From Hydrogenobacter thermophilus TK-6 (lineage in GTDB: Bacteria > Aquificota > Aquificia > Aquificales > Aquificaceae), in NCBI RefSeq assembly GCF_000010785.1, contig NC_013799.1, forward strand, positions 868,001 to 932,000: 64,000 nt of DNA, read 5' to 3'. This document shows, piece by piece, positions 1-9,046 of the stretch (position 1 is the stretch's first letter; every line of letters starts with the position of its first letter). Position numbers and translations under genes: made by a program. The notes beneath the pieces were generated by a model. The model saw nothing but the letters and a program-made list of their open reading frames with translations, searched no databases and was not told where the DNA came from.

Positions 1-118
1 TGAACTCTTCCCACTTTTTCTCCCTTGCCTCCTTTGAGGAGAAGGCAAGCACGCCCAAGAGGTATGATACAGCTATCACAAATAGGAAGAATAAAAGCAG
101 AAAAGCGTTTTTACTCAT
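1..118 (-). CDS. Small membrane protein after coxA (cut by window edge)
   Basis: Partial gene reading off the left edge. The visible 39 residues start MSKNAFLLLFFLFVIAV, a single hydrophobic helix, followed by a charged stretch (SSKEAREKKWEEF). A strong ribosome binding site (GGAGGAG, 121-127) sits just before the ATG at 118. It is the last visible gene of the cox operon, so a small oxidase-associated membrane subunit is a reasonable guess, but I do not recognise the family. Confidence 0.6.
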   Translation of the reverse strand, partial: MSKNAFLLLFFLFVIAVSYLLGVLAFSSKEAREKKWEEF

Positions 119-138
119 AACTCCTCCTTTTTTTTAAA

Positions 139-154
139 GGGGGGCAAAGCCCCC
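139..154 (-). terminator. GC-rich hairpin between coxA and the next gene
   Basis: Perfect 6-bp stem GGGGGC-AAA-GCCCCC directly after the coxA stop. On the minus strand it is followed only by TTT and then an A-run, so it is a poor intrinsic terminator. It may attenuate transcription or protect the 3' end of the coxA message. Confidence 0.45.
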
Positions 155-160
155 ATTACT

Positions 161-1777
161 TCATGTATGTTGAGGTTTGTGATGAGCGTAATCGTAAGGG
201 TCCCAGCCGGCAGGCAGTTCTGGTATACGGTCAAAGTTGTGGGGAGGTGGAGGAGAGGGTATCTGCCACTCTAAGGAGTTGGAACCCCAGGGGTTTGAAC
301 CCGCTTCCTTACCTTTTACAGCGGAGACTATCCAGTTTATAAGGCTCAAAAGGATTCCTACTGCCAGTATAAAGGCTCCTACTGTTTGTATGTGCTGGAG
401 CTGTATGAATTCAGGTATAGGTGGGTAGTCTGCGTACCTTCTTGGCATACCCTCAAGTCCTATGATGAACTGGAAGAAGTAAAAGAGGTTAGAGCCTATC
501 ATAATTATCCAGAAGCTTAGCTTTCCGAGTTTTTCGTTGTACATCTTACCCGTTAATTTAGGAAACCAGTAGTATATACCGCTGAAAGCTCCAAGAGTTG
601 TAGCCATGCCAAGAACATAGTGGAAGTGCGCCACTACAAACTGCGAATCCTGCGCGTTTATGTCAAAGGCAGGAAGTGCCAGGGGAATACCCGTCAGACC
701 ACCTATGAGGAACATGAATATACCACCGAGGGTAAAGAGCATGGGAGTGGTGTACCTTATAGAGCCTTTGTATAGAGTTGCCACCCAGTTGAATATCTTT
801 ATGCCTGTTGGCACACCTATAAGAACAGTGGTGTAAGAGAAGATGATCCTCACCCAGTCAGGTATGCCAGAGGTAAAAAGGTGATGCACCCAAACCATGA
901 AGCCAAGAAGAGCAATAGCCCATATGGCAAAGACCATGGTGATCTGTCCAAAGATGAGCTTTCTTGAAAAAGTGGCTATGACCTCAGAGAACACACCAAA
1001 GGCTGGAAGGATCATGACATAAACCGCCGGATGGGAGTAAAACCAGAACACATTCTCGTATATGAGAGGGTCACCCCCTAAGTTAGGATTGAAGAAGTTA
1101 GTACCGAGGTACTTATCAAGGAACAGCATGGTAACAGCACCCGCAAAGGAAGGCACACCTAAAAGCTGTATGACATTGGCAGCCATTATTCCGTGTAATA
1201 TGAGATTCATATTTTTGAGCGTTACTCCTGGTGCCCTCATTCTCAGCGTGGTGGTTATGAAGTTTACAGCGCCCATGATGGAGGATGCGCCTACAAGGTG
1301 TACTATAAAGACATATAAGGCTGTAGTGCCAGCGTCATCGTTCAGTGAGAAGGGAGGGTATCCTGTCCACATCATTCTTATGTGATTGGAAGGCACAAGT
1401 GTTAAAAGCACCAGCACACTTGCTGCAAAGAAGGTCCACCAGCTCAGAGCGTTAAGTCTTGGAAAAGCCACATCCCTTGCTCCTATCATTAGAGGAATGA
1501 GGAAGTTGGCAAAGGCACTCCACACACCTATCGCCCACCAGAGAAGCATTACAACACCGTGCGCTGTAAGCAGGTAGTTGTATGTTTCAGCTGACATAAA
1601 CTGAAGGCCCGGCTCCCAGAGCTCCAGCCTTATACCCAGAGCCATAAGACCCGCGACCAGAAAGAAAAGCAATGTGGTCACGCCGTAAAAAACCGCTATC
1701 TTCTTGTGGTCCGTTGTAAATATCCATTCCCTGATACCTGCACTGTACCAGGGTCTGTGAACGCCTATGGCTGCCAT
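161..1777 (-). CDS. coxA: Cytochrome c oxidase subunit I (A2-type haem-copper oxidase)
   Basis: Catalytic subunit of the terminal oxidase: reduces O2 to water and pumps protons across the inner membrane. About 538 residues with about 12 membrane helices. Visible ligands: TAHG near residue 73 (low-spin haem His), HPAVY (CuB His with the Tyr four residues on), VHHLFTSG (two CuB His) and HFHYVLGM (haem His pair). FWFYSHPAVY has Tyr-Ser in place of the A1-type glutamate, so it is an A2-type enzyme. ATG 1777 is chosen over GTG 1780 because GGAGG lies 7 nt upstream. It overlaps the coxB stop (TGATG). Confidence 0.97.
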   Translation of the reverse strand: MAAIGVHRPWYSAGIREWIFTTDHKKIAVFYGVTTLLFFLVAGLMALGIRLELWEPGLQFMSAETYNYLLTAHGVVMLLWWAIGVWSAFANFLIPLMIGARDVAFPRLNALSWWTFFAASVLVLLTLVPSNHIRMMWTGYPPFSLNDDAGTTALYVFIVHLVGASSIMGAVNFITTTLRMRAPGVTLKNMNLILHGIMAANVIQLLGVPSFAGAVTMLFLDKYLGTNFFNPNLGGDPLIYENVFWFYSHPAVYVMILPAFGVFSEVIATFSRKLIFGQITMVFAIWAIALLGFMVWVHHLFTSGIPDWVRIIFSYTTVLIGVPTGIKIFNWVATLYKGSIRYTTPMLFTLGGIFMFLIGGLTGIPLALPAFDINAQDSQFVVAHFHYVLGMATTLGAFSGIYYWFPKLTGKMYNEKLGKLSFWIIMIGSNLFYFFQFIIGLEGMPRRYADYPPIPEFIQLQHIQTVGAFILAVGILLSLINWIVSAVKGKEAGSNPWGSNSLEWQIPSPPPPHNFDRIPELPAGWDPYDYAHHKPQHT

Positions 1778-2520
1778 CACTGCACCTCCTTTGAGTTGCT
1801 TGCTAACTCAAGTTTAGACTGGCTTACACCAGCCTTTACCCATTTATCAAAATCTTCCTGCGGAACGACTTTTATAATAGCCACCATGTGTGAGTGCTGT
1901 GTCCCACAGTACTCCCTGCAGAAAGCCCAGTACTCACCGGGTTTGTTTATCTGAAACCACAGGTGGGTTATCCTTCCTGGCACTGCATCCTCCATCACCT
2001 TGGCGGGACGCACATAAAAGGAATGTATGACATCTCTGGATGTGAGTAATACCTTGATAGGCTTACCGGCGGGGAGGACTATCTTCTGCTCCTCCGGTAT
2101 TTTATAATCAGAGCTAAAGAAGGCAAAGACCTTTTTCCCATTAGGGTAGTCAACTTCCCATCCCCACATAAAGCCGGTGACCTTTATCTCCATAGCACCA
2201 GGTGGCGCATTCCTCTGCTGTTTGTAAAATACAAAACTCTGAGTTGCCAGGTAGATGACTATAAGTAGTGGTATTACAGTCCATGTCACCTCAAGAGCGT
2301 TGTTGCCCTCAATAGGCACTCCATCTTCGTTCTTTCCTGGCTTGTACCTGTACTTTATCATAAAGTAGAGCATGGGTATGGCAACAACGAGATAGATCAC
2401 CACAGCTATAAACAGCCATATGCCGTATATCCTATCCCACAGGTTGGCAGGATAGGCAATAGGTTCTGCGTTAGCTATACCAAGCAACGCAAGAATAAAC
2501 AAAGGGTACAGAGCTCTCAT
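1777..2520 (-). CDS. coxB: Cytochrome c oxidase subunit II with CuA site
   Basis: Accepts electrons from cytochrome c and passes them to subunit I. 247 residues: signal peptide (MRALYPLFILALLGIANA), two membrane helices at about 28-50 and 75-95, then a periplasmic cupredoxin domain. The CuA ligands are visible as DVIHSFYV and CREYCGTQHSHM (Cys-x3-Cys-x3-His-x2-Met). AGGAGGT lies before the ATG. No fused haem-c domain, so the donor is a separate cytochrome; c-552 at 36.7 kb is a candidate. Confidence 0.97.
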   Translation of the reverse strand: MRALYPLFILALLGIANAEPIAYPANLWDRIYGIWLFIAVVIYLVVAIPMLYFMIKYRYKPGKNEDGVPIEGNNALEVTWTVIPLLIVIYLATQSFVFYKQQRNAPPGAMEIKVTGFMWGWEVDYPNGKKVFAFFSSDYKIPEEQKIVLPAGKPIKVLLTSRDVIHSFYVRPAKVMEDAVPGRITHLWFQINKPGEYWAFCREYCGTQHSHMVAIIKVVPQEDFDKWVKAGVSQSKLELASNSKEVQ

Positions 2521-2522
2521 TT

Positions 2523-3287
2523 TTATACCTCCTGAGCTTTCTTATAGGTTAATGTCAGCAGGGCTGTTATACCCAGCAGACCAAAGCCCATCATTGCAAA
2601 GATAACAAGGGGGTCTATAGTGTACCTGCTTCTGGAAGGGTCATACCTGTAGCAGGCAAGCAGAGCAAGGTCTACTATGTTGTTAATGCTTGGCTTTTCC
2701 CTCTGCGCATCAATGAGGGCAAGATTAACATCTTTGGTTTTAGGGAATGTTCCAAACAAATACCTCATAACCTTGGCGTCGGGGGAGAGAAATATAAGGG
2801 TGTTGGGATGCACAAAGGTTTTGTCTCTTTCCGAGAAGAAGAACTTAAATCCTACGCTCTGCGTTATGTCTTTTATGTCTTCCTCCTGAAGTATGCCAAA
2901 GGTCCAGTTATCAGGCACATTCCCCAGCTTTTTCTTAAAGGCTTTCAGAGTGTCTATGTTATCCCTTTTATCAAAAGAGAGAACAACCACATTAAACTTT
3001 TTCCCGTCTAAGTCCTTCACCGCTTTAAGAAGGTTTTCGGTAAGTATGGGACAGGATGCATCGCATGTGTAGTAAGCAAGCTGAAGTATTGTAGGCCTGT
3101 TGTCTATCACCTTGTAAAGGCTTGTCCATCCTCTGTCAGTAAGCATGGTGTAGTCTTTTAGCTTCTTGCCCAGATAAAGGTCCTGATTTATCTCAAGCAC
3201 GGAGGGGTCAAAGTAGGCATCTCTGGGAAGATTACCGTAAGGATATGCCAAGTGGACCAGAAGCAAAATAAAGAGGAGCCTCTTCAC
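2523..3287 (-). CDS. SCO1/SenC-family copper chaperone
   Basis: Thioredoxin-fold protein that delivers copper to, or reduces, the CuA site of subunit II. It has the copper motif CDASCP (Cys-x3-Cys) and the distal His in FVHPNTLIF. An N-terminal signal/anchor (KRLLFILLLVHLAYPYG) and a C-terminal membrane helix (near residues 230-250) are present; a C-terminal helix is unusual for SCO proteins. GTG 3287 is chosen over the upstream ATG at 3332 because AGGAGGTCTT sits directly upstream. It overlaps coxC by 4 nt. Confidence 0.9.
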   Translation of the reverse strand: MKRLLFILLLVHLAYPYGNLPRDAYFDPSVLEINQDLYLGKKLKDYTMLTDRGWTSLYKVIDNRPTILQLAYYTCDASCPILTENLLKAVKDLDGKKFNVVVLSFDKRDNIDTLKAFKKKLGNVPDNWTFGILQEEDIKDITQSVGFKFFFSERDKTFVHPNTLIFLSPDAKVMRYLFGTFPKTKDVNLALIDAQREKPSINNIVDLALLACYRYDPSRSRYTIDPLVIFAMMGFGLLGITALLTLTYKKAQEV

Positions 3288-4060
3288 ACAAGACCTCCTA
3301 TGATGTAAGCACTGCTGGCAACTAAGAGCCACATAAGGTCCACAAAGTGCCAGTATATGCTGACTGCCTTAAACATGGTGGTCCTGTGAGAGGTCATCCT
3401 GCCCGACAGAAGTAGCCACAGCACATACAGCTGGGACACAAGACCTACCAGCACGTGAGAGGTGTGTATGCCTGTGAGAGCATAAAAACCAGTGCCGTAC
3501 ATGTTGGAGCTGAGAGTGAATCCTTCGTGCCAGAGATGCTGCCATTCGTTGAAGTGAATGACTACAAAGGCGGAGCCTAAAATGAGCGTTGCCAGGAGCC
3601 ACAGAATGGATGCCCCTCTTTTGCCTGATTCTGCAGACTTTTCGGACACCAGAATGGTGAAGCTGGAAGCCCAGAGTATGAGGGTCAGTATAGCAGGTAT
3701 GACGAAGTTCATTTTTGGTACCCAGCTGTGCCATATGTCCGCATGAGCTATTCTCGCAGTCCAGAAGGCGGCAAACATGGTGCCAAAGATGATCACTTCA
3801 GTGGCTATGAAAAGCGTTATGGCAAGGCTACCAAAGCCCTCTTCATGACCTTTTTTGAAAAACTCGTCAGCCCAGCCTATGAGCCCAAAAACCATGAGCA
3901 GTAAGGAGAATCCACCCAGCACAAGTCCCAGCATCTGCTGGTGCCAGGCAAAGTAAGCTGTTAAGGATATGGGGAGAAGTAAAATACCCAGACCCACAGG
4001 CAGGGGCCAGAAGCTGGTTTCGTGTGCTCCAAGGTGATGGTGCACCTCGTGTTGTGCCAT
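3284..4060 (-). CDS. coxC: Cytochrome c oxidase subunit III
   Basis: 258 residues, seven predicted membrane helices, with a short His-rich cytoplasmic start (MAQHEVHHHLGAHE). Family features include EVIIFGTMFAAFW (the conserved Glu in the third helix region) and HTSHVLVG and YWHFVDLMW near the C-terminus. First gene of the cox operon, with GGAGGTAAAAACTC before the ATG. Having subunit III first and subunit I last differs from the common coxBAC order. Confidence 0.95.
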   Translation of the reverse strand: MAQHEVHHHLGAHETSFWPLPVGLGILLLPISLTAYFAWHQQMLGLVLGGFSLLLMVFGLIGWADEFFKKGHEEGFGSLAITLFIATEVIIFGTMFAAFWTARIAHADIWHSWVPKMNFVIPAILTLILWASSFTILVSEKSAESGKRGASILWLLATLILGSAFVVIHFNEWQHLWHEGFTLSSNMYGTGFYALTGIHTSHVLVGLVSQLYVLWLLLSGRMTSHRTTMFKAVSIYWHFVDLMWLLVASSAYIIGGLV

Positions 4061-4158
4061 GAGTTTTTACCTCCGTTGATTTTTTTGAAGTATATCACTG
4101 CTTATCTTCGTTGGCAATTAAAAATACTTATTATGTGTATAAGCCTATCTTATGGTAT

Positions 4159-5163
4159 TTACTGAGAAGAAAGTCTCAAAATAATGAAGTCCGCCCTTCT
4201 GTTGGTGAACCTGCCGATAGCCGTTTCGTTGCTTGCGATGTACCTTTCTTTCCCAAAGCCTACTGTATCTATTCTACTCTCTTCTATGCCGTGCTTTACA
4301 AGATAGTCCTTTACAGCTTTTGCTCTCTTCATGGCAAGTTTGTCGTTGTATGCTTTGGTACCTATGTTGTCAGTGTAGCCCTCAATTCTCACTCTCACAT
4401 TGGGATTTTCCTTTAAGGTTTTGACCACTTCGTTAAGCAAGGGTATATATTCCCTCTTTATGCTGTATTTGTCAAAATCAAAGTGGATTCTTGCGCTGAC
4501 CATGAGGGGTTCTTCCTGAGGCATTTTTTTCTCTACTTTTTCCTCTTGCTCCTTTGGCTCTTCCTTTAGCGCTACTGGCAGTTCAACCTTTCCCGTATAG
4601 CACTCTAATTTGCTCTCTATAGCGGAATCAAGCTTCTCTTTGGCCAGTAAGCTGTTGTTTACCGCATCGTTGTATAACTTGAGAAGTACCATCTGGTTTA
4701 TTTGTTCTTTACTCGCTTCGTATACAAGGGCATCGTAAGCCACTTCCGCTTTTGCAAGCTCCTTAGGTGCACAGCTTTCCCCTTTGTTCTCTCTCAAATA
4801 CATGAGCCTTTCATTAACTTCTGCTATACTAAGACCTGTGAGCTTCTCAAACTCCTGATGGCTTAAAAGGTTTAAGGAATCTAATCCCTTTAGCCCTCCC
4901 AAAGCTTTTGACGCAGAGTTCATACTCTTTATGGCAAACATCTTGGAACCTATACCGTCTTGCTCTGAAGCCAAAAACATGGATACATCGCTGTAGGCTC
5001 TTGCCTTTTCAAAGTGGTAAATATCCTTTTCTTCCGCACCCGACTTGTAGGCTACCTCCACGACTCTGAGAGTCTCGTTTATGCCGTCCATAATGTTAAA
5101 GTTATACTGCTGAGCGTAGGCTATGGTAAGACCAAGCAGGTAAGCCATGAGAGTCTTTCTCAT
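4159..5163 (-). CDS. OmpA-family outer-membrane/peptidoglycan-binding protein
   Basis: 334 residues. Signal peptide MRKTLMAYLLGLTIAYAQQ, a helical middle (about 20-215), a Glu/Lys-rich linker (about 216-235) and a C-terminal OmpA domain (about 236-330). The OmpA peptidoglycan-binding pattern is clear: FDFDKYSIK, then GYTDNIGT, then the conserved Asn/Arg in GRFTNRRADF. The N-terminal part is not a beta-barrel, so this is a periplasmic or Pal-like architecture rather than a porin. ATG 5163 is chosen: it has GGAGGAAAG upstream and starts the signal peptide. Divergent from dtd. Confidence 0.88.
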   Translation of the reverse strand: MRKTLMAYLLGLTIAYAQQYNFNIMDGINETLRVVEVAYKSGAEEKDIYHFEKARAYSDVSMFLASEQDGIGSKMFAIKSMNSASKALGGLKGLDSLNLLSHQEFEKLTGLSIAEVNERLMYLRENKGESCAPKELAKAEVAYDALVYEASKEQINQMVLLKLYNDAVNNSLLAKEKLDSAIESKLECYTGKVELPVALKEEPKEQEEKVEKKMPQEEPLMVSARIHFDFDKYSIKREYIPLLNEVVKTLKENPNVRVRIEGYTDNIGTKAYNDKLAMKRAKAVKDYLVKHGIEESRIDTVGFGKERYIASNETAIGRFTNRRADFIILRLSSQ

Positions 5164-5212
5164 CTTTCCTCCTCCTTTTGTGTTAATTATAATTTTAAAA
5201 CTGTTTGCTTGC

Positions 5213-5656
5213 ATGAGGGCTATTTTGCAAAGGGTGAAGGCTTCTTGGGTTTTGGTAGACGGTGTTGAAGTGGGAAGGATAGGTATGGGGGTAAATGTGC
5301 TTTTGGGTATAGGAAAGGGTGATAATGAGGAAGATGCCAAAAAGCTGGCTGACAAGATTCTGAACCTTAGAATATTTGAGGACGAAAGGGGAAAGTTTCA
5401 GCACTCCCTTCTTGATATAAAGGGTTCTGCACTGATAATTCCACAGTTTACCCTTTATGCAAGTATAAAGAAAGGTAGAAGACCGAGTTTTGAGCAGGCG
5501 GAAGAGCCTGTCAGAGCTGAGAAGCTATACAATTACTTTGTGGAAGTTATGTCTCAAAAAGTGCCGGTAAGCACCGGCAGGTTTGGTGCTAATATGGAGG
5601 TGCACATAGTAAACTGGGGACCCGTCACCGTTTTTTTGGACAGCAAGGAGCTTTGA
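5213..5656 (+). CDS. dtd: D-aminoacyl-tRNA deacylase
   Basis: Removes D-amino acids wrongly attached to tRNA, in the cytoplasm. 147 residues, the full family length, starting MRAILQRVKASWV. It carries the family motifs PQFTLYAS and NWGPVTVFLDS, whose Gly-Pro is the cis dipeptide of the chiral-proofreading site. A TATAAT box lies at 5188-5193, giving a leader of about 10 nt. First gene of a plus-strand run. Confidence 0.95.
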   Translation: MRAILQRVKASWVLVDGVEVGRIGMGVNVLLGIGKGDNEEDAKKLADKILNLRIFEDERGKFQHSLLDIKGSALIIPQFTLYASIKKGRRPSFEQAEEPVRAEKLYNYFVEVMSQKVPVSTGRFGANMEVHIVNWGPVTVFLDSKEL

Positions 5657-5657
5657 T

Positions 5658-6215
5658 ATGCCTCACTTTCCTGCTTTTATAAATCTTGAGGGTAAGAAGG
5701 TAGTGGTGGTAGGGGGTGGTGTTGTAGCAGAAAGAAAAATAGAAAAACTGCTTCCTTTTAAGCCTTCCATAAAAGTAATTTCACCGGCATTTACAGCAGG
5801 CATAGAGAAGCTGAGAAGAGAAGGGAGAGTCTCCATCGTAAAGAGAAAGTTTATGCTACCTGACATAAGAGATGCCTTTATGGTAATCGTAGCTGTTGAT
5901 AATATAAAGTTGCAGAAGAGGATTTATGAATACTGCAAAAAGAGACGCATCCTTTGCAATGCGGTTGACAGTCCTGACTTTTGTACCTTCATATTTCCTG
6001 CGCTGGTAATAAGGGGTGATATAGTCATAGGCATATCCACATCCGGCAAAGTTCCGGCTCTCTCCAGAAGCTTGAGGGAGTATGTGCAAAAAGCACTTCC
6101 GGAGAATCTTGAGCAAGTAAAGGAGAAATTGGAAACGATGAGAAGAAATATTCCCAAGGGTGAGGAAAGACAACGTTTGATGGTAAAGCTTTCTCGGAGG
6201 TTTCTTAATTTATAA
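5658..6215 (+). CDS. Precorrin-2 dehydrogenase / sirohydrochlorin ferrochelatase (CysG N-terminal type)
   Basis: NAD-dependent oxidation of precorrin-2, and possibly iron insertion, in sirohaem synthesis. 185 residues: a Rossmann fold with GGGVVAERK near residues 20-28, then CNAVDSPDFCTFIFPA, typical of Met8p/CysG-N proteins, and a helical tail. The uroporphyrinogen methyltransferase half of CysG is absent. It follows dtd by 1 nt and precedes a cysteine synthase, which suits sulfite assimilation. Confidence 0.9.
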   Translation: MPHFPAFINLEGKKVVVVGGGVVAERKIEKLLPFKPSIKVISPAFTAGIEKLRREGRVSIVKRKFMLPDIRDAFMVIVAVDNIKLQKRIYEYCKKRRILCNAVDSPDFCTFIFPALVIRGDIVIGISTSGKVPALSRSLREYVQKALPENLEQVKEKLETMRRNIPKGEERQRLMVKLSRRFLNL

Positions 6216-6216
6216 T
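6211..6216 (+). promoter_or_regulatory. -10 box TATAAT, 8 nt before the cysteine synthase start
   Basis: A consensus TATAAT overlapping the previous stop codon. It ends 8 nt before ATG 6225, so transcription should begin at or next to the start codon (leaderless message). Confidence 0.5.
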
Positions 6217-6224
6217 GTTTCCAA

Positions 6225-7169
6225 ATGTGGGTTTTGGGTCAGCATGATGAGCCTTACAGAAAGCACAGAAGCTCCATCCTAAACCTTGTGGGAAACACGC
6301 CTTTGGTGAGAATAAAAAAGCTAATACCCAAAGATATATCACCTAAGGTAGAGGTATATGCAAAGCTTGAAAGTTTTAATCCGGGTGGTTCTGTTAAAGA
6401 CAGACCTGCTTTGAGTATGTTTCTTTCCGCTATGCAGGAAGGACTTTTGAAGGAGGGTAAAGTGGTTATAGATGCCACATCTGGAAATACTGGTATAGCT
6501 CTTGCCATGGTGGGAGCTTCTCTTGGAGTGTCAGTAGAGCTTGCCATGCCAGCCAATGTGAGCGAGGAAAGAAAGAGGATCATAAAAGCCTATGGAGCGA
6601 AGGTTTATCTTACAGACCCTCTGGAAGGTACAGATGGTGCCATACTGTTTGTTAGGGAGAGGGTTTCAAAAGAGCCGGAAAAGTATGTTTACTTGGACCA
6701 GTACAACAACCCTGCCAACTGGAAAGCTCACTTTTACTCCACAGGCATAGAGATATGGCATCAGACGGGCGGGCGTATTACTCACCTGGTGGCAGGTATT
6801 GGCACGGGTGGGACTATTATGGGAACAGGTAGGAGGCTCAAAATATACAATCCAGAAATTCAGGTGATAGGAGTGCAACCAGCTTATCCCTTTCACGGTA
6901 TAGAGGGACTAAAGCACATAGAGAGCTCTATAAAGCCAGGCATATTTGATGAAACCTTTCTGGACAGAACCATGTTTGTGGAGACTGAGCAAGCTTACGA
7001 AATGACAAAGAGACTGGCTCTTGAGGAAGCCATCTTTGCAGGTCAATCTTCTGGTGCAGCTCTCTACGCAGCGCTTGAGTTGGCTAAAGAGTTGGAAGAG
7101 GGTGTTATAGTAGTTATCTTTCCCGACGGAGGTGAAAAGTATCTTAGCACAGCTCCATTTAAGGAATAA
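6225..7169 (+). CDS. Cysteine synthase (O-acetylserine sulfhydrylase family)
   Basis: PLP enzyme forming cysteine from O-acetylserine and sulfide. 314 residues. LVGNTPLVRI near residue 22, the PLP lysine in GGSVKDRPA near 57, substrate loop TSGNTGIAL near 88, and the phosphate-cradle glycines GIGTGGTIMGTG near 190. Whether it is CysK or CysM cannot be decided by eye. ATG 6225 fits the -10 box but leaves about 12 residues before the conserved core; a later start is possible. Confidence 0.92.
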   Translation: MWVLGQHDEPYRKHRSSILNLVGNTPLVRIKKLIPKDISPKVEVYAKLESFNPGGSVKDRPALSMFLSAMQEGLLKEGKVVIDATSGNTGIALAMVGASLGVSVELAMPANVSEERKRIIKAYGAKVYLTDPLEGTDGAILFVRERVSKEPEKYVYLDQYNNPANWKAHFYSTGIEIWHQTGGRITHLVAGIGTGGTIMGTGRRLKIYNPEIQVIGVQPAYPFHGIEGLKHIESSIKPGIFDETFLDRTMFVETEQAYEMTKRLALEEAIFAGQSSGAALYAALELAKELEEGVIVVIFPDGGEKYLSTAPFKE

Positions 7170-7193
7170 ATATATTAAAATACAGTTAAGGAA

Positions 7194-8621
7194 ATGAGTA
7201 AGCGCATAAGGTACACAGACAGAAACCCAGAACCCATGCTCCCACCTGAGGAGAGAAGTAAAACCTTCAGAGAGTATGCGCTCGGTTTTTCCGTAAGCAT
7301 GGCTCTTGACGAAGCCAAAAGGTGCCTGCTCTGTAAGGATGCGGACAAAAGATGCATAAAGGGGTGTCCAGTAAATGTAGATATACCTGGTTTTATCAAA
7401 AAGATAACGGAAGGGGACCTGGTGGGTGCCTACAAAAAGATTATAGAAACAGACCTTTTCCCTTCCATATGCGGAAGGGTTTGTCCTCAGGAGAGGCAGT
7501 GTGAAGGCTCTTGCATCCTTTACTATGACACGGTAAGAGGCAGGAAAAACAAGGGACTGCCTGTCAGCATAGGCGCTCTTGAGAAGTTTGTGGGCGATTT
7601 TATACGCATATCAGGTATTCAGATAGAGGAGCAAATAAAAGCTCCTACAGGGAAAAAGGTGGCTATAGTGGGTGCGGGTCCTGCGGGTCTTTCTTGTGCC
7701 TATGACCTTTTAAAAGCCGGACACAAGGTGCACATATACGAGGCTCTTCAAAAAGCTGGGGGAGTGATGGTTTACGGTATTCCTCACGCAAGACTTGACA
7801 GAGAGCTCATTGATTGGGAGATAAACAGACTGAAAAAGATGGGTGCTAAGTTTTTCTTCGGGTATGTGGTGGGGAGAACGGTAAGCCTTAGGGAGCTGCT
7901 GGCAAATTATGATGCAGTGTTTTTGGGTGTTGGTGCAGGGAGGGGAAGCCTTGGTATAAAAGGTGATCATCTGATGGGTGTTTACTCTGCCATAGAGGTG
8001 CTTATGCGTATAAACCTCATGCAGGCTAGGGACTTTCCACAGTCTCCAACTCCTGTAAACTTGGGCAGAAGAACCGCCATAGTAGGTGGTGGCTTTACTG
8101 CGGTGGATTGTGCCATCAGCGCTTTGCGCCTGGGTGTTGAGACTCATGTGGTTTACAGAAGAACAAGAGAGACATCCTCCGCAAGGGATGAAGAGTGGGA
8201 CCACATAAAGGAAGAGGGTGCAATACTGCACTGGCTTACACAGCCTGTAGAGGTAATCGGTGATGAGAGTGGCAAAGTAATAGGTCTTAAATGCATAAAG
8301 ATGCAGCTGGGAGAGCCTGACGAGAGTGGAAGACCCAAACCCGTACCCATTCCCAATTCGGAGCACATCATAGAGTGTGACTCGGTCATATTCGCCATAG
8401 GTCAAAAGCCAAATCCTATAGCCTACCAAGATCTTCCTGAGCTAGAACTGACCAAGTGGGGAACTGTCAAAGTGGACGAAAACTTCAGAACCAATGTGCC
8501 CGGTCTTTTTGCAGGCGGGGATGTGGTAAATGGTGGAGACACAGTGGTAAGAGCCATATCCCACGGTAGAAAGGCTGCAAAGGTGATAGATGAATACCTT
8601 CTGAAGGAGGTAAAAGTATGA
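7194..8621 (+). CDS. gltD: Glutamate synthase small-subunit-like NAD(P)H oxidoreductase (GltD/NfnL type)
   Basis: FAD/NAD(P)H oxidoreductase supplying electrons for glutamate synthesis or a related exchange. 475 residues. The N-terminal Fe-S domain has cysteine clusters CLLCKDADKRCIKGCP and CGRVCPQERQCEGSC. A first dinucleotide fold (VAIVGAGPAGLSCAYD, about 153) and a second (TAIVGGGFTAVDCA, about 295) follow, then the FAD loop GLFAGGDVVNGGDTVV. No large subunit adjoins, so it may be a stand-alone GltA-like, SudA-like or NfnB-like enzyme. Confidence 0.88.
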   Translation: MSKRIRYTDRNPEPMLPPEERSKTFREYALGFSVSMALDEAKRCLLCKDADKRCIKGCPVNVDIPGFIKKITEGDLVGAYKKIIETDLFPSICGRVCPQERQCEGSCILYYDTVRGRKNKGLPVSIGALEKFVGDFIRISGIQIEEQIKAPTGKKVAIVGAGPAGLSCAYDLLKAGHKVHIYEALQKAGGVMVYGIPHARLDRELIDWEINRLKKMGAKFFFGYVVGRTVSLRELLANYDAVFLGVGAGRGSLGIKGDHLMGVYSAIEVLMRINLMQARDFPQSPTPVNLGRRTAIVGGGFTAVDCAISALRLGVETHVVYRRTRETSSARDEEWDHIKEEGAILHWLTQPVEVIGDESGKVIGLKCIKMQLGEPDESGRPKPVPIPNSEHIIECDSVIFAIGQKPNPIAYQDLPELELTKWGTVKVDENFRTNVPGLFAGGDVVNGGDTVVRAISHGRKAAKVIDEYLLKEVKV

Positions 8622-9046
8622 AAAGAGTAGCCGTCGGCTTAGCCGCTCTGTTGCTTGCCTTTTTTGTGGTAAGGTCCTGTAGTGGAGGACCAGAAGATGA
8701 GGCAAGAGCTACAGTCAAAGACTTTATATCTGCCATAAGAGATAAGGAGGGACAAGAAGCAGTCAAGCTACTCTATCCGCCTTTTAGAGACGCCCTTGTG
8801 CAGGATGTAAAAATCCCAGTGCAACTTACCGAGATGAAGCCTTCTGAGCTTCTTGCATGCATATTGTCAAGCATGGGAGAAAACATAAAAAAGGTCAAGT
8901 ACCTTGACACAAGAAAGCTGGATGATAAGCATGTGGAGGTGCTGGTCAAAGTTATTGACAGGCAGGGAGTGGAAAAACTATTTAGCTTCATACTCATAAA
9001 GGATGAAAAAAGGTGGAAGATAGCCAGCATGGCTCCGGTCAGATGA
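8618..9046 (+). CDS. Exported DUF4878-like protein, possible lipoprotein
   Basis: 142 residues. N-terminal hydrophobic segment MKRVAVGLAALLLAFFVV followed by RSCSGG; the Cys could be a lipid-attachment site although Arg at -2 is atypical. The rest resembles small alpha/beta DUF4878/NTF2-like folds (ATVKDFISAIRDKEGQEAVKLL near the start of the domain). Overlaps gltD by 4 nt and the next gene by 4 nt (ATGA). Function unknown. Confidence 0.7.
   Translation: MKRVAVGLAALLLAFFVVRSCSGGPEDEARATVKDFISAIRDKEGQEAVKLLYPPFRDALVQDVKIPVQLTEMKPSELLACILSSMGENIKKVKYLDTRKLDDKHVEVLVKVIDRQGVEKLFSFILIKDEKRWKIASMAPVR

Noticed and set aside
7710-8429. 239-residue open frame opposite the gltD-like gene
   Set aside because: Antisense shadow, rich in Tyr, His and Cys as expected from reverse-reading this gene; no ribosome site.
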